From Triplophysa rosa (Eukaryota > Chordata > Actinopteri > Cypriniformes > Nemacheilidae), in contig NC_079908.1 in NCBI RefSeq assembly GCF_024868665.1, positions 2,168,702-2,232,701 on the forward strand: 64,000 bases of DNA. The letters are read 5' to 3'. The first letter of the stretch is position 1; every line of letters begins with the position of its first letter. Below, one piece after another: positions 42,264 through 54,136 of the stretch. The notes under the pieces are model-generated. The model did not search any database. It was not told where the DNA came from and saw only the letters and a list, made by a program, of their open reading frames with translations. The translations under genes were made by a program, and so were the position numbers.

Positions 42264-45200
42264 AGATGTGGTTCGGATAACCATTTGGCCAATGATACAA
42301 ACTGTACTGCTGCTAAGGTAACATGCAGACTATGTGAAAAGAAGGGTCACTTTGCTAAAGTGTGTAAAACAGCGGTGAGTGAAGTAAGAGAGGTGGTAGT
42401 TCCAGACGTGACTGTGCTTTGCGTGAATAACCGTAATCCGTCTGCTGTAGCCAAGGATAAAATAACCTGTGAAGTGAAGATTGCAGCACCGGGAGGTGAA
42501 ATACATTTGGTACACATGGTTGTGGACACAGGTGCATCGGTTTCCATACTTCCAGAAGCAGTGTACAAGAAACATTTCTCACAATGCACGCTGACTAAAC
42601 CCAAAATCAAACTTGTCTCTTACGCCAAAGAGGATTTACCAGTGATTGGATGTTTATCAGCGACAGTGGGAATGTCGGTAAATAACAATGTAGTTCCTGC
42701 CATTTTTTATGTGGTTACTTCAGGATCTCCCTTACTTGGGTTGGATTTAATTCGATTGCTGAACCTGAACATCGTAAGTGGAAAAGTCCAGTGCATTGAC
42801 TGTGAAAGTGAAATTAGCTCTGCACCTACTCCTGCGACTGGGTATGTCACAGGCCCTGTGAACACAGTGTCACCCGTATCTGCTACTCACCTGGGTTGCG
42901 TGAAAGGATTTATTCACAAAGTGCAAGTTAACCCAACAGTGACACCGATACGTCAAAAGTTAAGACACTTACCTCTTAGTATTCGCAAGGAAGTGTCCAC
43001 AGAGCTGGATCGTCTTCACAAAGCAGGTATCATTGAAGCAGTTGATTCTTCAGAATGGGTTAGTCCATTGGTAGTAGTACGCAAAAGTGATAGACACATG
43101 AGGCTTTGTGTGGACCTACGTGAACCCAACAAGAGTATGATTATGGATTGTTACCCATTGCCTCACATGGAGGAGTTGTTTACAGAACTAGTAGGAGCTT
43201 CATACTACAGTCAGATTGACCTGAGTTCTGCTTACCACCAGCTACCTCTTCATCCTGACAGTCATAATTTGACTGCCTTCATAACACATGAAGGACTGTT
43301 CCGATTCACAAGAGTTCCTTTTGGATTGGCTTCAGCACCTTCAGCCTTTCAGAAGATGATGCAAAAGGTCCTACGGGAGCTGGATGGTGTAAAGAATTAC
43401 TTGGACGACATTGTGGTATACAGTGATTCTCAGGAGGCCCATGATAGACATCTCCAAGCTGTTCGTCGAAAGCTAGAGGAGGTTGGCTTGCAGATTAACT
43501 TGGGAAAAAGCTCCTTTAACCAGTCAAGCATTCCATTCCTGGGACATATGATTTATAAAGAAGGGATACGTCCTAGCACAGATCACTTGACTGCCATTGC
43601 GAACGCAACACGACCTGCAGATATGGTTGCCTTACGCTCGTTCGTAGGACTTACTTCCTGGTTCAACAAATTTCTTCCGAATTATGCTACTGTCGTTGAG
43701 CCGCTGAGGCAGATGCTCAGAACGGATGTGCAAGCGCCACTGCAGTGGAACGAAGAGACTGTGGAAAGCTTTGAGATGCTCAAAAGAATGCTGTTGGAGA
43801 GCCCAGCTCTTGCTATTAATGATCCTGCCCTGCCTACATTCGTTAGTACTGATGCCTCAGACTATGGCCTTGGTGCGGTTTTAACGCAGTTACGATCCGA
43901 TGGAGCTGAACGAGTGATAGCTTTTGCATCCAGGACGCTATCCACTTCGGAACGGAAATACTCCACGGTGGAAAAGGAAGCACTTGCATGTGTCTGGGCA
44001 GTGGAAAAGTGGAGGACGTATGTGTGGGGATGCCGGTTCACTTTGAGGACGGATCATCAAGCTCTTACTACACTTCTCTCCACAAAAGGCATGAACAGAG
44101 CTGGTATGAGAGTAGCGCATTGGTCTGCCAGGCTGCTGTGTTTTCAGTATGATGTTCAGTATCGTCCAGGTAAAAGAAACTGTGTGGCAGATTGTCTCTC
44201 ACGTATGCCGCTGAGCCATACGGATGCCGATGTGGCTACTGAACAGGAATTGATTTCGGAGGTTGCTGAAATTCAGCCGTTTATGACCGCGTTACTGCTT
44301 GCTGATTTTAAAGCTGAGTGTGAGGTCTGCCCCGAGTTGTCTCAGTTACGACAAATGATTCAGTCCAGATGGCAGAAACTGCAAAAGTCTGTTTCCAATG
44401 ACTTGCGTCTCTACTTTCCTGTTAGACTTGAACTGGCGGTGGAATCCCAGTTGATCTTCAGAGGAAAGCGGTTGGTAGTTCCTTGTGCATTAAGGGAACG
44501 CCTTGTTCATCTGGCCCATGAGGGACATCAGGGACTAGTACGGACCAAGCAGCGTCTAAGAGAGTTGTACTGGTGGCCACATATGGATGATCTTGTTCAC
44601 ACCATTCTACGTGCGTGTGTGACCTGCCAAGCCAGTGATAAATCGGCCAAAACGGTCACAGCTCCAATGCAACCTGTTGAGTACCCGGAAGGTCCATTTC
44701 AACATGTCGCAATAGACATAGTGGGTCCATTTGAGAGGGGAGCTGCGGACTGTAAGTTTGCGATAACACTGATTGATTACTTCAGTAAATGGCTGGAAGT
44801 TGGTTTTGCTTCCTCAGTAACTACACAGACTGTTCTGAAGTTTCTGACCACCATTTTTGCTCGTGAAGGCAATCCTTGTACAATCACTTTGGATAATGGA
44901 CTCTGAATTTGCTGAGTTTCTGAAAGAGCAAGGAATCAAGCACATCAAAACGAGTGTTTACCACCCTCAGGCGAATGGGGCCATTGAGCGGTTTAATAGG
45001 GTGACTTAAAGAATGTCTTCAAGCAGCTGAGGTCGCTCGTAAGCCCTGGAAATCTACAGTTCTGACTATGCTGAAGAGCTATCGGGCTACAACCCATGCT
45101 ACGACAGGTGAGACCCCTTTCCTGCTCCTGAGGGGCCATAACATGAGAACCAAGTTGAATGTTCTTCCACCAGAGGTTGGACCTGACCAATTCACTCAGG

Positions 45201-45574
45201 TCAGAGATCATGTGCAATGCAGACAGGCAAAAAGCAAGCACTACACCGATTACAAGAGAGGATCTAAATTCCGTAACATCAAGGTGGGAGATAAGGTGAG
45301 AGTGCGGAAACCCTTTCATGTGAAGAAAGGAGAGGCTCAGTTCACAGATCCGTTGTCAGTACAACAGCAAACGGGACCAAGTACGTTCATTTTAAGTGAT
45401 GGGAAAAGATGGAATTCATCAGTTCTTTCATTATGCCCAGAGAGAGAGGAAAATCCTGAACAGGCTGAAAGAAGGGACAGAGACTGTTCTATGGAGAGTA
45501 CGGCTTTGAGTCTGAATAGAGGCATAAGACACAGACAACCACCTATGTGGTCTAAAGACTATGTGATGGAATAA
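42264..45574 (+). pseudogene. Gypsy pol: protease, RT, RNase H, integrase
   Basis: Open from 42264 to TGA 44904-44906 (873 codons from 42285). It starts with the rest of the first zinc knuckle and a complete CX2CX4HX4C knuckle (CRLCEKKGHFAKVC). Protease VVDTGASVSILP is near 42520. The RT fingers are near 43080, with SQIDLSSAYHQL near 43215 and YLDDIVVYS near 43400. RNase H has STDASDYGLGAVL near 43850. Integrase has an HHCC zinc finger (44505-44630), D in AIDIVGPFE (44710) and D in TLDNG (44885). A frameshift near 44902 precedes the glutamate region (NGAIERFNR near 44985) and another follows near 45005. The C-terminus runs in frame 45068-45574. No chromodomain is recognised. Confidence 0.9.
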
Positions 45575-45897
45575 CGTGGCTGACAAGAAACAAATAAGTC
45601 AGACCAAGAAAGTTTGTAAAGGGTGTAGGCGGATCGCTGCCCTAACTGAAAATAGTTAAATGTACACTGAACTGAATGTTTGGCAATACTGTCCTGTGTC
45701 ATGTTATGTTATTCTGGGTTATGTTAAAAGTATACAGTGTGCTAGTAGATTTCATAATACATCTTAGAAATAGTTATTTGAAGTGCATTGATAGAGTGCA
45801 TAAAATGTTACTTTAAGTATGTTTATTTGCAATCAGTTGATAAGTGCGAAGCCTTGAGACTTGAGGTAATGTTAGTTAAGTAAAGCACTTCAGTTAA

Positions 45898-45910
45898 GTA
45901 ACAGGGGAGA
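45898..45910 (+). other. Gypsy polypurine tract
   Basis: AACAGGGGAGA lies immediately upstream of the 3' LTR, the usual priming site for plus-strand DNA. Confidence 0.7.
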
Positions 45911-46109
45911 TGTTGTGTTGAAGTATGCAATACTAATGGTCCATATCACAGTATAACTTGCTTTATTATATGTGAATGTCATGCTGCGCCACTGGGGGGC
46001 GCGAGTGAGTATTTGGATGAAGAAGGACGGTGAGAAGAAGTGAGAATAAAGTGAAAGTGTTAGCTGTACATGTGGTTGCGTGTTTTGTAAAGGGATTAAA
46101 AACACTACA
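45911..46109 (+). repeat. Gypsy 3' LTR
   Basis: 199 bp, almost identical to the 5' LTR. It has a shorter G run and one C-to-G difference (GTCTTA versus GTGTTA). Confidence 0.95.
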
Positions 46110-47349
46110 GCAACGTTCTGGGAACGTTATTTTCTGGTTGCAAAAAATAAAACCTGAAAAGAATGTTCTTAGAACGTTATTTTTTGGTTCCCAAAAAAAA
46201 TAACCAAAAGGGAACCAAAAACTAATGTTAGGGGAACGTTCTGTGTTTGCTGGGGACCATCATCCTGTTTGTGCCAAGTTTCCGTGAGAAACAGCAAATC
46301 CAGTTTATTGTCCATGATAAATCCGACAGAAGCAAGGCTTTATTGTTCACTGAACGTGCATTGAGTAGCACGGCAGTTAAAGGGCTTGTAGACACGGCAG
46401 CACTGCAATTCGCCTCATGCTGTAGGAATGAAAAGTTTGTATAGTCAACACCAGTATGAGACCGAACACTTTGATGAGACCGGAGATGAAGCCGGGGATT
46501 CGTAGGCAAAGAAAAGCCTTAATGGATAATCCGTAAACTGGGAGCCAGTAAATCCAGCGGCCGAGTGGCCGTAGTCTGTATATCGCGCCTGGGCCTCCGA
46601 GCATGGGATAGGCCGAAGCCAGCGAGTGAATGAATCCAGCGGGAGCCACATAGCAAATCGGCCAGAGCCCCTATTGCACTCCTGGGCAGCAGAGAAGGGA
46701 AGATTTCCATAAAGCCAGGCTGCCTTTAGCCTAACGGCAATTCCTCCTCGTTTCCCTCGTCTCTTCCGTAGTTTTCTCCGGGACACGCCAAGATGCCACC
46801 GGTGCAGGTACTCTGGGACATCCCAGACATGGTTCGTTGAATACACCCGTGATTTTTGCACAGAATGTATGGAGTCCGACAAGTAAGTGTCCGAGAGACA
46901 ATTTCTGATATCCAAAAGCGTCGGGCGATCATAAATCTGAGTAGATGAGCATTTTGAAGCAATTAGCGACATAAAAGTAGCAAAAAGCGCTAAGAGCGCT
47001 GACATCGCTGACAGCGACAGACGGCACGCCAAACACACTGGCACCATCGTGAGTTCAGTGTGAACATGAATGACACTTAATAAAACGGCCTGCTTTTTTA
47101 AAACAGAATTCATAAAATCTGCACTGATTTCTTTCGCATCCAGAGACAACCCCTACCCCCACTAGAATAAATAGTCTTTGTGCCATTAACCAGGGTCATT
47201 CATCTCATTGAAGCCTTAATAAAAATAAATCAATGTTCAAATAATTCAAATAAATGTTTAATCGTCCATCTCACAGTAAAATTAAATGTTTGATGCTGCA
47301 AATCCCTTTTTAAATAAAATTAATACACAGAAAAGTACGTATGTGCAAC

Positions 47350-47616
47350 CAGGGGCGGTCCTAGACCATTTGGTGCCCTAGGCGAGCTTGACTGATGGCG
47401 CCCCTTCCCCACAAGAAAAGAACTCATGTCCAAAGAAGTTTAATTTATTTTTTGTCAAAGTATTGTTGTAGATAGAGGGATGGCAAAAACTGTTGAAAAA
47501 AATAAATAGACATTATCATTTTAATTATATATTTTTTCTCGCCGCATATTTGGCGCCCCTCACTAGATGGCGCCCTAGGCAAGCGCCTATGTCGCCTGTA
47601 GGAAGGACCGCCACTG
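47350..47616. mobile_element. hAT-type MITE with perfect 8-bp duplication
   Basis: 267 bp, TIRs CAGGGGCGGTCCT and AGGACCGCCACTG, flanked by TGTGCAAC at 47342-47349 and 47617-47624. GGCGCCC-type motifs occur symmetrically inside. No coding sequence. Inserted in the right arm of the larger hAT-like element. Confidence 0.9.
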
Positions 47617-48970
47617 TGTGCAACAATAACATAATAGTGCTAATGTAAGGTCTTAACATAATATTACTGTGAGCCTGTGACAATAGGGTTGTTTCTATTT
47701 AAATATCTCTGTTTACACTTTTAGTATAAGGGGGTCCCTGCTCCGTGCAACTCTAATCTAAGGGGTCCTTGCCCCGAAAACCGTTGAAGACTCCTGCTCT
47801 ACAACATTAGGAAAATTAGACCTTTCCTGTCCGAGCATGCTACACAATTCCTAGTCCAGGCTCTTGTCCTGTCCAGACTGGACTATTGCAATGCGCTACT
47901 GGCTGGACTCCCAGCTTGCACAAGCAAGAATGCAAGATCCAGAATGCAGCGGCAAGAGTGGTCTTCAATGAACCAAAGAGAGCACACGTCACTCTATTGG
48001 CTCCCTATAGTTACTCGCATCAAATTCAAAGCTCTGCTCTAGGCCTTCAAGACCACCACTGGTTCGACACCCCCATATTTTCACTCGCTAATACAGACTA
48101 ATACCCGCCAGATCCCTGCGCTCTACAAATGAATGACGTCTTGTAGTGCCATTCCAAAAAGGGGAAAAAATCACTCTCACGTACCTTCTCTGGATCTGTT
48201 CAACATTTGTGGAATGATCTGTCCACTGCTAGAAGATCAGCAGATTCTGTAGCCATCTTTAAGAATAGGCTGAAAACACATCTCTTCCGTCAACACCTGA
48301 CCTTTATTTCTTTTCTACTCTTTCTATCCTTAAAAAAATCTTAGCTTTGTATACTGTGTATACTTTTTGTTGTCCTTATGTTGTTCCAATTGCTTCTATT
48401 GTTTACCTCATTTGGAAGTCGCTTTGGATATAAGCGTCTGCTAAATGACTAAATGTAAATACACGGTATCGGTATGGTTTGCTTGGAACTTCAACTGAGT
48501 TGGTACTAAAAAAAGTATCCATGCACTAGGTACTGTACACAGTGGAAAATCCCCCAAAAGTTATATGCAGTGGAAAATCGCCACATGAATAGGAAACTGA
48601 AGCGACAATTCACACAGGCTCACCAAAATTGGACAATAGTAGACTGGAAAACGTTGCCTGGCTTGATGACTCTTGTTTGAGTGTCAGAATTTGGCGTAAA
48701 CAACACGAAAGCATGGATCCCTCCTGCCTTGTATCAACGGTTCAGTCTGCTGGTGGTGTAATGGTGTGGGCCCCTTAGTACCAATTGAGCATTATTTAAA
48801 TGCCAGGACCTACCTCAGCAATGTTGCCGACAATGTCCATCCCTTTATGACCACATGTACCCCTCTTCTGATGGCTACTCCCAGCAGGATAATGCAGCAT
48901 GCTACAAAGCTCAAATCATTTGACAATGAGTTCACTGTACTACAGTGGCACCAGGGGTCTCTTTTATAAA

Positions 48971-50593
48971 ACTTTGCGTAGATTTCATCCTTAGAATGTG
49001 TGCACGCACAAAATTAAGATTTTGCATCAGAACCTGCGCATAATTTGCTTTATAAACTCCAGTCAGGGACAGACGTCTAGCTACGTGTAGCTCCTCCCCT
49101 ATATAACCATGGAGATTACAACGCCTAGTTTAACTATGCATAATGTCATCTGTATATCATTTCAATATGGATATTTCCATTCATGTGATGGTATGAGACA
49201 TGTGGAAGATATGAACCAATGGACCGCTCCACTACTGAATCGCGCAGTGCCCATAATAATATCAAAGTGCGCACCGTTAATCATTGTTCTCCCTAGAAAT
49301 GTTTTATATACATTATATTTATTATACATTATATTTTTTTAGAACACCAGTTCTGCAATTTAGTTTAAGAGGAATCATAATGCACCTCGCACTCATCGCT
49401 GTTAAAACGCGCATCATGCCACAGGAAAGTGTTAAACGCTGCGCATGCACTCGAAATATCTGATTAGATATTTAGATTGAAATGAGTTGAATTTTACAAG
49501 GTGTTTATGAAACAATTATCACCCAATACAAGCGTAAGAAACATTACAATTTATTTCATGATTACGTGGATCTAACGTATGATAATGGAGAAAAATTAAA
49601 TGTGTGAGGCAGTGATAGGCTACTTATAATCGTTCTTCTAACATTTACTTTCAGCAATCTGACTTGAGTTCACTGACTTGCCATTTGCGTTGCCAATTCA
49701 CCTTGTCTCCAGAATGTGCGTACGCATGGGTCATAGTATGCGTGCAGGTGCGCAAATATTCCCTTCAAGTTTGTTTTCATAAATCCAATCTTTTGCGTAA
49801 AAAGTGGCGTACGTCAGGCAATTCTGAAGACAAAATGGGTCCAACCCGGTATATATATATATTTCCTGTGGCATGTTATATATATTTCTCTTTGTTGTAT
49901 TTTTTAGAAGAGAATTGTCAAAGTATTTGGGGTAACTGTTCATCATATCTGCGTATACATCAAAGATTTTTTTTGCATAAATAGCTGGGAAGTTTAGACT
50001 GTCTTAACTAGTGTCACTGACTAGCAATTGTAAGGACTAATAAGTCTTACCTTTTTAGATTTTAATTAGACCAATCTACATTTTTATATGTTTTATATGT
50101 TATGACCAGTTTTGAAGAAAAAAATTGGATGACTAACTTGTAAGACTAGTCTAAGCAGTTTATGCAACCCACCCCATATTTAGTATCTATAATTCATTAA
50201 GGAACAAGAAAGGAGAACTAAAGTCCATTAACTTCTTGGCTTCTTTGTCTAATAAAGCATAAGGCATAACACATAAACGGTTTAACATTAAAATAAAACA
50301 CTATCTAAGCATAAATAAGAACAAAATTCCAAAACCATTAGTAGAAATCCTACTGGAATAATGCACAAAACACACTACAGAAAGCAATTTTATAATGGTT
50401 TTAATGGAAACAGCGGGTGATTCATAATTTTAATAGGAATCATTTAAATTTTGAGATGGTTTCTATTGTTATTTGAGCAGGGTCCTAAAGACATTATTTG
50501 TTTCTTTAATAAATTATTAGTGCAAAGTGGTCCATCAGGGATGGAGCAAGACTAAAATTCACCAAGCATAGGTCAATAGGGAAATATGAATAC
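48971..50593. other. non-coding; decayed DNA-transposon fragment on left
   Basis: 48951-49850 starts CAGGGGTCTCTTTTATAAAACTTTGCG and near 49720-49810 has GTGCGTACGCATGG and GCGTAAAAAGTGGCGTACG. These look like a decayed DNA transposon, possibly Harbinger-like. The rest is AT-rich. No gene is seen. Confidence 0.35.
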
Positions 50594-51089
50594 AGTGCAT
50601 CCGGAAAGTAATCACAGCGCTTCACTTTTTCCACATTTTGTTATGTTACAGCCTTATTCCAAAATGGATTAAATTCATTATTTTCCTCAAACTTCTACAA
50701 ACAATACCCCACAATGACAACGTGAAAGTAGTTTGTTTTAAATCTTTGCAAATTTTTTAAAAATAAAAAACGAAAAAAGCACATGTAAAATAAATAAGTA
50801 TTCACAGCCTCTGCCATGACACTCAAAATTGAGTTGACACTCAACTCTGTGAGTTGTCCTCTCCAGAGCCCAGACTTGAACCCGATTGAACATCTCTGGA
50901 GAGATCTGAAAATGGCTGTGCACTGCCGCTCCCCATCCAACCTGATGGAGCTTGAGAGGTCCTGCAAAGAAGAATGGGCGAAACTGCCTAAAAATAGGTG
51001 TGAGAAGCTTGTAGCATCATACTCAAAAAGACTTGAGGCTGTAATTGGTGCCAAAGGGGCTTCAACAAAGTATTGAGCAAAGGCTGTGA
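50594..51089 (+). mobile_element. Tc1-like transposon, internal and 3' deletion
   Basis: Left TIR TACAGTGCATCCGGAAAGT (from 50594), AT-rich terminal region, then directly the transposase C-terminus on the plus strand ([16 protein letters not shown] with the last catalytic acid, to GASTKY and TGA 51076). The middle of the transposase and the right TIR are missing. The match stops near 51089. Confidence 0.8.
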
Positions 51090-51767
51090 AAGTGCGCCAC
51101 CTAGTGGTCAAAAGTTATAAGAACCTTTACTTGTGTTTTATATCGTTTATTTTATAGTGCGTTGTAAATGCTTTTTTCTGTTTTTAATCTGCTTTTTCAT
51201 CAGAAATGTGCACATGTATTTCTATTTGTGCCTTTGTTAGGATTGACCCCGTATAGTCGCTATGTGCAGCTATATTTATGAACATGAATTGATAAATGTG
51301 AACCAATTAATAATAAACAAAGCATTTAAATGAAGATATCTATACTGTACGTATAAATACAAACGTATATAAATAAATATTAAGTATATAAAGATTTTTA
51401 GTAATCTTTAAGTAATGAAGCATGTGTTTTCATTTGAATTTTTTGTAAACCTACATAAAATATTTAAATTCAGTTGATTCATAGTCAGTAGTTGTCTTCT
51501 CAAACTTTCACTGCAGCGGTGTTTATTCTTGCCTGGCAAATGCGTTTTAATTCACGAGATCTCTTAATCTTCAACAGAACAGTGAATTGCGTTGATACTC
51601 GCGAGAAGTCAGACAAACTGAGGATGCTTTCTGTGTTCCGTGTGATTGGCTGTTTCCCGCATGTGTCACACTTTTTAGTGCACGTGCCTAACGAATTCTG
51701 GATTAAAGCTGAGTTGACAGAAAGTTTATAACAAGCGTTGTGCAACATCTGAACCTAATCTAAACCA
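51090..51767. other. non-coding
   Basis: AT-rich; no feature recognised. Confidence 0.4.
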
Positions 51768-53791
51768 GGGGCCTGTTCCATAAAACAAGATTACGAAATA
51801 ATCCAGGTTTATTTTGGTAAATCAGATTTATCGTCAGTCGATTCGGTTTCATAAAGCAAATTTAAAATAGTTCGAACTCAGTTACTATGGCAATTTATGC
51901 TGGGAAATTAGCCTAATCAACCTGTCAGGCTAAGCCTTAGTTGTTGCTTAACTAGAGGTCAACGTAATGTGATGATATTACCACTGATTCTCTGTCATGA
52001 TGCAATATTACATCACTTTAATGAACATTATAAATAAAACTAAAGAAATAATTTAAATAAATTATAGAACACAATAATAAATGAATATATTGTCTGTTGT
52101 TAGATTATATCGATTTGATATATTGTAAATGTTTAAACTAATGTCAATAAAGTTTGAGTTTAAACACTCCCCAATAAATTGATAGTAGCTATAAAAAATT
52201 CAAACAATTATATTGGCCAAAAAGATGTAAATCTAAACAATTTATAGTGATTTACAGTTTCAAAAAATGGCAAGGTAAAATGGGATGCCTTGTGTGTGTT
52301 GTATATTGTCTGCCTGAGGAGAGAGAGGCTGCCAATGATGGTTGTAGAGAAAGACTGATGGGGCAATAAGATGATTTTTGATGACAATTCAGACAGTTAT
52401 AATTTTTTGTAGCCTTACATTTTTTACTCTTCCTTCAGTTTAATAAAATAATTTTACTGTAGGCTATAGCTGCTTGCTGCAGAGAAAGCATACTATTAAA
52501 CAGTGTTGAAACAAAAGGTCCTGTGTCTTGCATCTTTTTCCAGTTGTTGGATTTTCAGGTTTAACTTTCATCTTTATTAACTTTTCAGCTATATTTATTT
52601 TGGTGCGGATGTAGAGCTTGTTAGCGCAGACATTTTTGCGTATGGTAACCGGCAATAACTTAATATTATACGGAGGTAACAAACATGCTCACACACATCA
52701 GTTTCACTTGAACCGGAAAAAGAATAGAATCTTTTTCCTTCTTTTATTTGCATATAACCATATAAGGTACATCACGTTTCATTTACTCAAATGACATGCA
52801 CATATGGGAGCACACTTATTACAACTCTTTACAGAGCTTGTACACAGTCTTTATCTTCTTTGCATTATTCTGTAGAAACAGAAAAAAATGATTTGACGGG
52901 GTACTATTGGCATTTTGTTATTATGACTAAATTTTCCTTTTGTCACATGTGGTCCCAGTCTACAGTGTCCTGCAGACAATCTGCAAAATACACACAATGT
53001 GAGCCCCTCAACACACAAGTGGGCCTTCGAATCTAATGTGCAAACAGTGATTTCTGTACCTAAACTAACCTGTGAACATACAGACACATTATTCTGAATT
53101 GTAGATGGTTATCTGAAATCAAGATTTAAACTCTGTTAATCACTGCTTTAAACTCTTTAAGACATTTAAAGAGCACTGAATTGTAATACATTTTATACAA
53201 AATAAAAACAAGTAATGTAGGTTTAACATTTTTGTACAAGATATTTTAATAACCCTTTTCCTTGCTTACTGTTTGAATAAATTGTAGCAAAGATTATTAT
53301 ATAGTATTATTTAATTTATTTGTATTAAAATAGGCTATATGAATATATTTGAACACTTTATACTTACTGCATGCATTGAGTCATTTAGGAATTTCTTGCC
53401 AATCTTTCCCTCTGGTTTCATTATTTGCAGCGGTGGTACCAGTTTCGAACCTTTCAATTCTTCACACGTTTTGCAGAAGGTGGCGGTAATACACCAATAC
53501 GCTGGATGTTAACCGCCGTTAAACACATAAGAAGAAGAAGAGCACCAATCACCGCTATCTTTTCCTTAGCGGATCGATTAGATTAAAGCTCGACTTGTAG
53601 GGCTGCTGAATATTAGCATGCACACACAATTATCTGAAATAGGTTAACCTGACTCAAATTAGTCAGATCACATGATCTTCAACTTCACTTTATGGAACCG
53701 AATTAAGCGTGACTGATGAGTTTGGTTCATTCAAGTCAGGTTTTGGACTTTAATCCCCGCTTTTCTTAGTGTCTTTTATGGAACAGGCCCC
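51768..53791. mobile_element. 2-kb TIR element without transposase
   Basis: Perfect 18-bp terminal inverted repeats, GGGGCCTGTTCCATAAAA at 51768 and its inverse ending 53791. The interior is AT-rich with no long ORF. It includes a fragment near 53450-53550 with an AAGAAGAAGAAG run that looks like another repeat. A non-autonomous DNA transposon is inferred. A target duplication is not evident, so the superfamily is open (PIF/Harbinger- or ISL2EU-like are possibilities). Confidence 0.7.
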
Positions 53792-54134
53792 AGGTTGGGT
53801 TTATTTGGTTTTGTGAACCCGAAATTTAAGACTAGCTCAGATTACAGGAGTTTTCATATCCTGACGATTATAAAATCTGGTTGCAGCACACACAGAAGGA
53901 GAATGGCATCAAGACGTCAGCATCACGTGATTTCACCAGAAAGCGGATGTACTGTAAATAATGTGATGACATGGGGACATCTAGTGGTAGGATGGCGTTA
54001 TGTCAACAGGTGGTCATGCAAGGATGTTTGGTTTCTAGTAGCAGTTAAATAAAGCAGCAGCTCGTGTTCACTATGTAAAATACAGAACATAATGGACATT
54101 GCGAAGCGACAAATTTAAGGACGCATTATAGAGG
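53792..54134. other. non-coding spacer
   Basis: A short ORF (53795-54052) has no family resemblance. No other feature. Confidence 0.35.
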
Positions 54135-54136
54135 TA

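Larger units (their letters stand above)
41342..46109 (+). mobile_element. Ty3/Gypsy retrotransposon, nearly intact
   Basis: 4768 bp with a 203-bp 5' LTR and 199-bp 3' LTR. It is flanked by the 5-bp duplication GCAAC (41337-41341 and 46110-46114). Gag and Pol lie in one frame, interrupted by a single TAA and then two frameshifts in integrase. Order: Gag with zinc knuckles, protease, RT, RNase H, integrase, which is the Gypsy order. The LTRs differ by about one substitution and a G-run length, so the insertion is recent. It sits inside the MITE. Confidence 0.95.
35907..46254. mobile_element. MITE with AACGTTC motifs, in the L2 endonuclease
   Basis: Ends are CCCAGCTAACA (35907) and TGTTTGCTGGG (46254), flanked by GA on both sides. 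Own sequence: 35907 to about 36240, about 40516-41341 and 46110-46254. It is built of repeated GGTTCCCAGAACGTTCCC and TTATTTTCTGGTTGCAAAAA motifs in both orientations, so it can fold extensively. It has no ORF and hosts two larger insertions. Confidence 0.7.
33065..47165 (-). mobile_element. L2-type LINE, minus strand, nearly full, split by a MITE
   Basis: From right to left: an N-terminal extension (47149-46445), the start of the endonuclease (LLNARSVNNKALLLSDL near 46370), the MITE block (46254-35907), then the rest of the endonuclease (35830-35346), RT (34515-33559) and C-terminal domain (33508-33239). Removing the MITE and one copy of GA restores reading across the junction. Several stops and frameshifts make it inactive. 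Confidence 0.85.
32745..47796. mobile_element. hAT-like non-autonomous element with 8-bp duplication
   Basis: Starts CATTGGTCTTCAACC (32745) and ends GGTTTTC...GTTGAAGACTCCTG (47796). The flanking CTCTACAA at 32737-32744 and 47797-47804 is a perfect 8-bp target duplication, as hAT transposases make. The element's own sequence is 32745 to about 33060 and about 47165-47796; everything between was inserted later. No transposase is visible. Confidence 0.8.
32680..48460 (+). mobile_element. L2-type LINE 3' fragment, plus strand, split by a hAT-like element
   Basis: 32680-32744 reads toward SVVSTTRSCRFILYNI. It resumes at 47797 with RKIRPFLSEHAT-like residues, then LVQALVLSRLDYCNALLAGLP, KIQNAAARVVFNEPKRAHVT and a 3' tail TCGCTTTGGATATAAGCGTCTGCTAAATG. 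The tail is the well-known fish L2-type 3' end, recognised by the RT in trans. It is 5' truncated with several frameshifts. Confidence 0.8.
32229..48583. mobile_element. palindromic MITE inside the Tc1 relic (ends only)
   Basis: The left end TGGTACTTTTCTACTGCATGTA (32229) matches the inverse of the right end, which reads TGGCGATTTTCCACTGCATATA from 48583 on the other strand. Internal GGTAC-rich sequence is shared on both sides. Left body to about 32640; right body about 48461-48583. It is non-autonomous and no ORF is seen. Confidence 0.65.
31900..48970 (+). mobile_element. outermost Tc1-like relic, split by 16 kb of insertions
   Basis: Left part 31900-32228 encodes transposase N-terminal sequence on the plus strand in broken frames (GMVVDARWAGLSI, RRMGRLVRDDRKATVTQI). 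Right part about 48584-48970 continues the same family (NRKLKRQFTQAHQNWTI, LGPLVPIEH-like, QQDNAACYKAQI). The text resumes at almost the base where it stopped, so one copy was split at 32228/48584. Confidence 0.75.

Noticed and set aside
42330..42610. Minus-strand ORFs within Gypsy pol
   Set aside because: Antisense shadows of the protease region.
46445..47149. 234-codon minus ORF as an independent host gene
   Set aside because: Its position directly upstream of the L2 endonuclease, on the same strand, marks it as the N-terminal part of the LINE.
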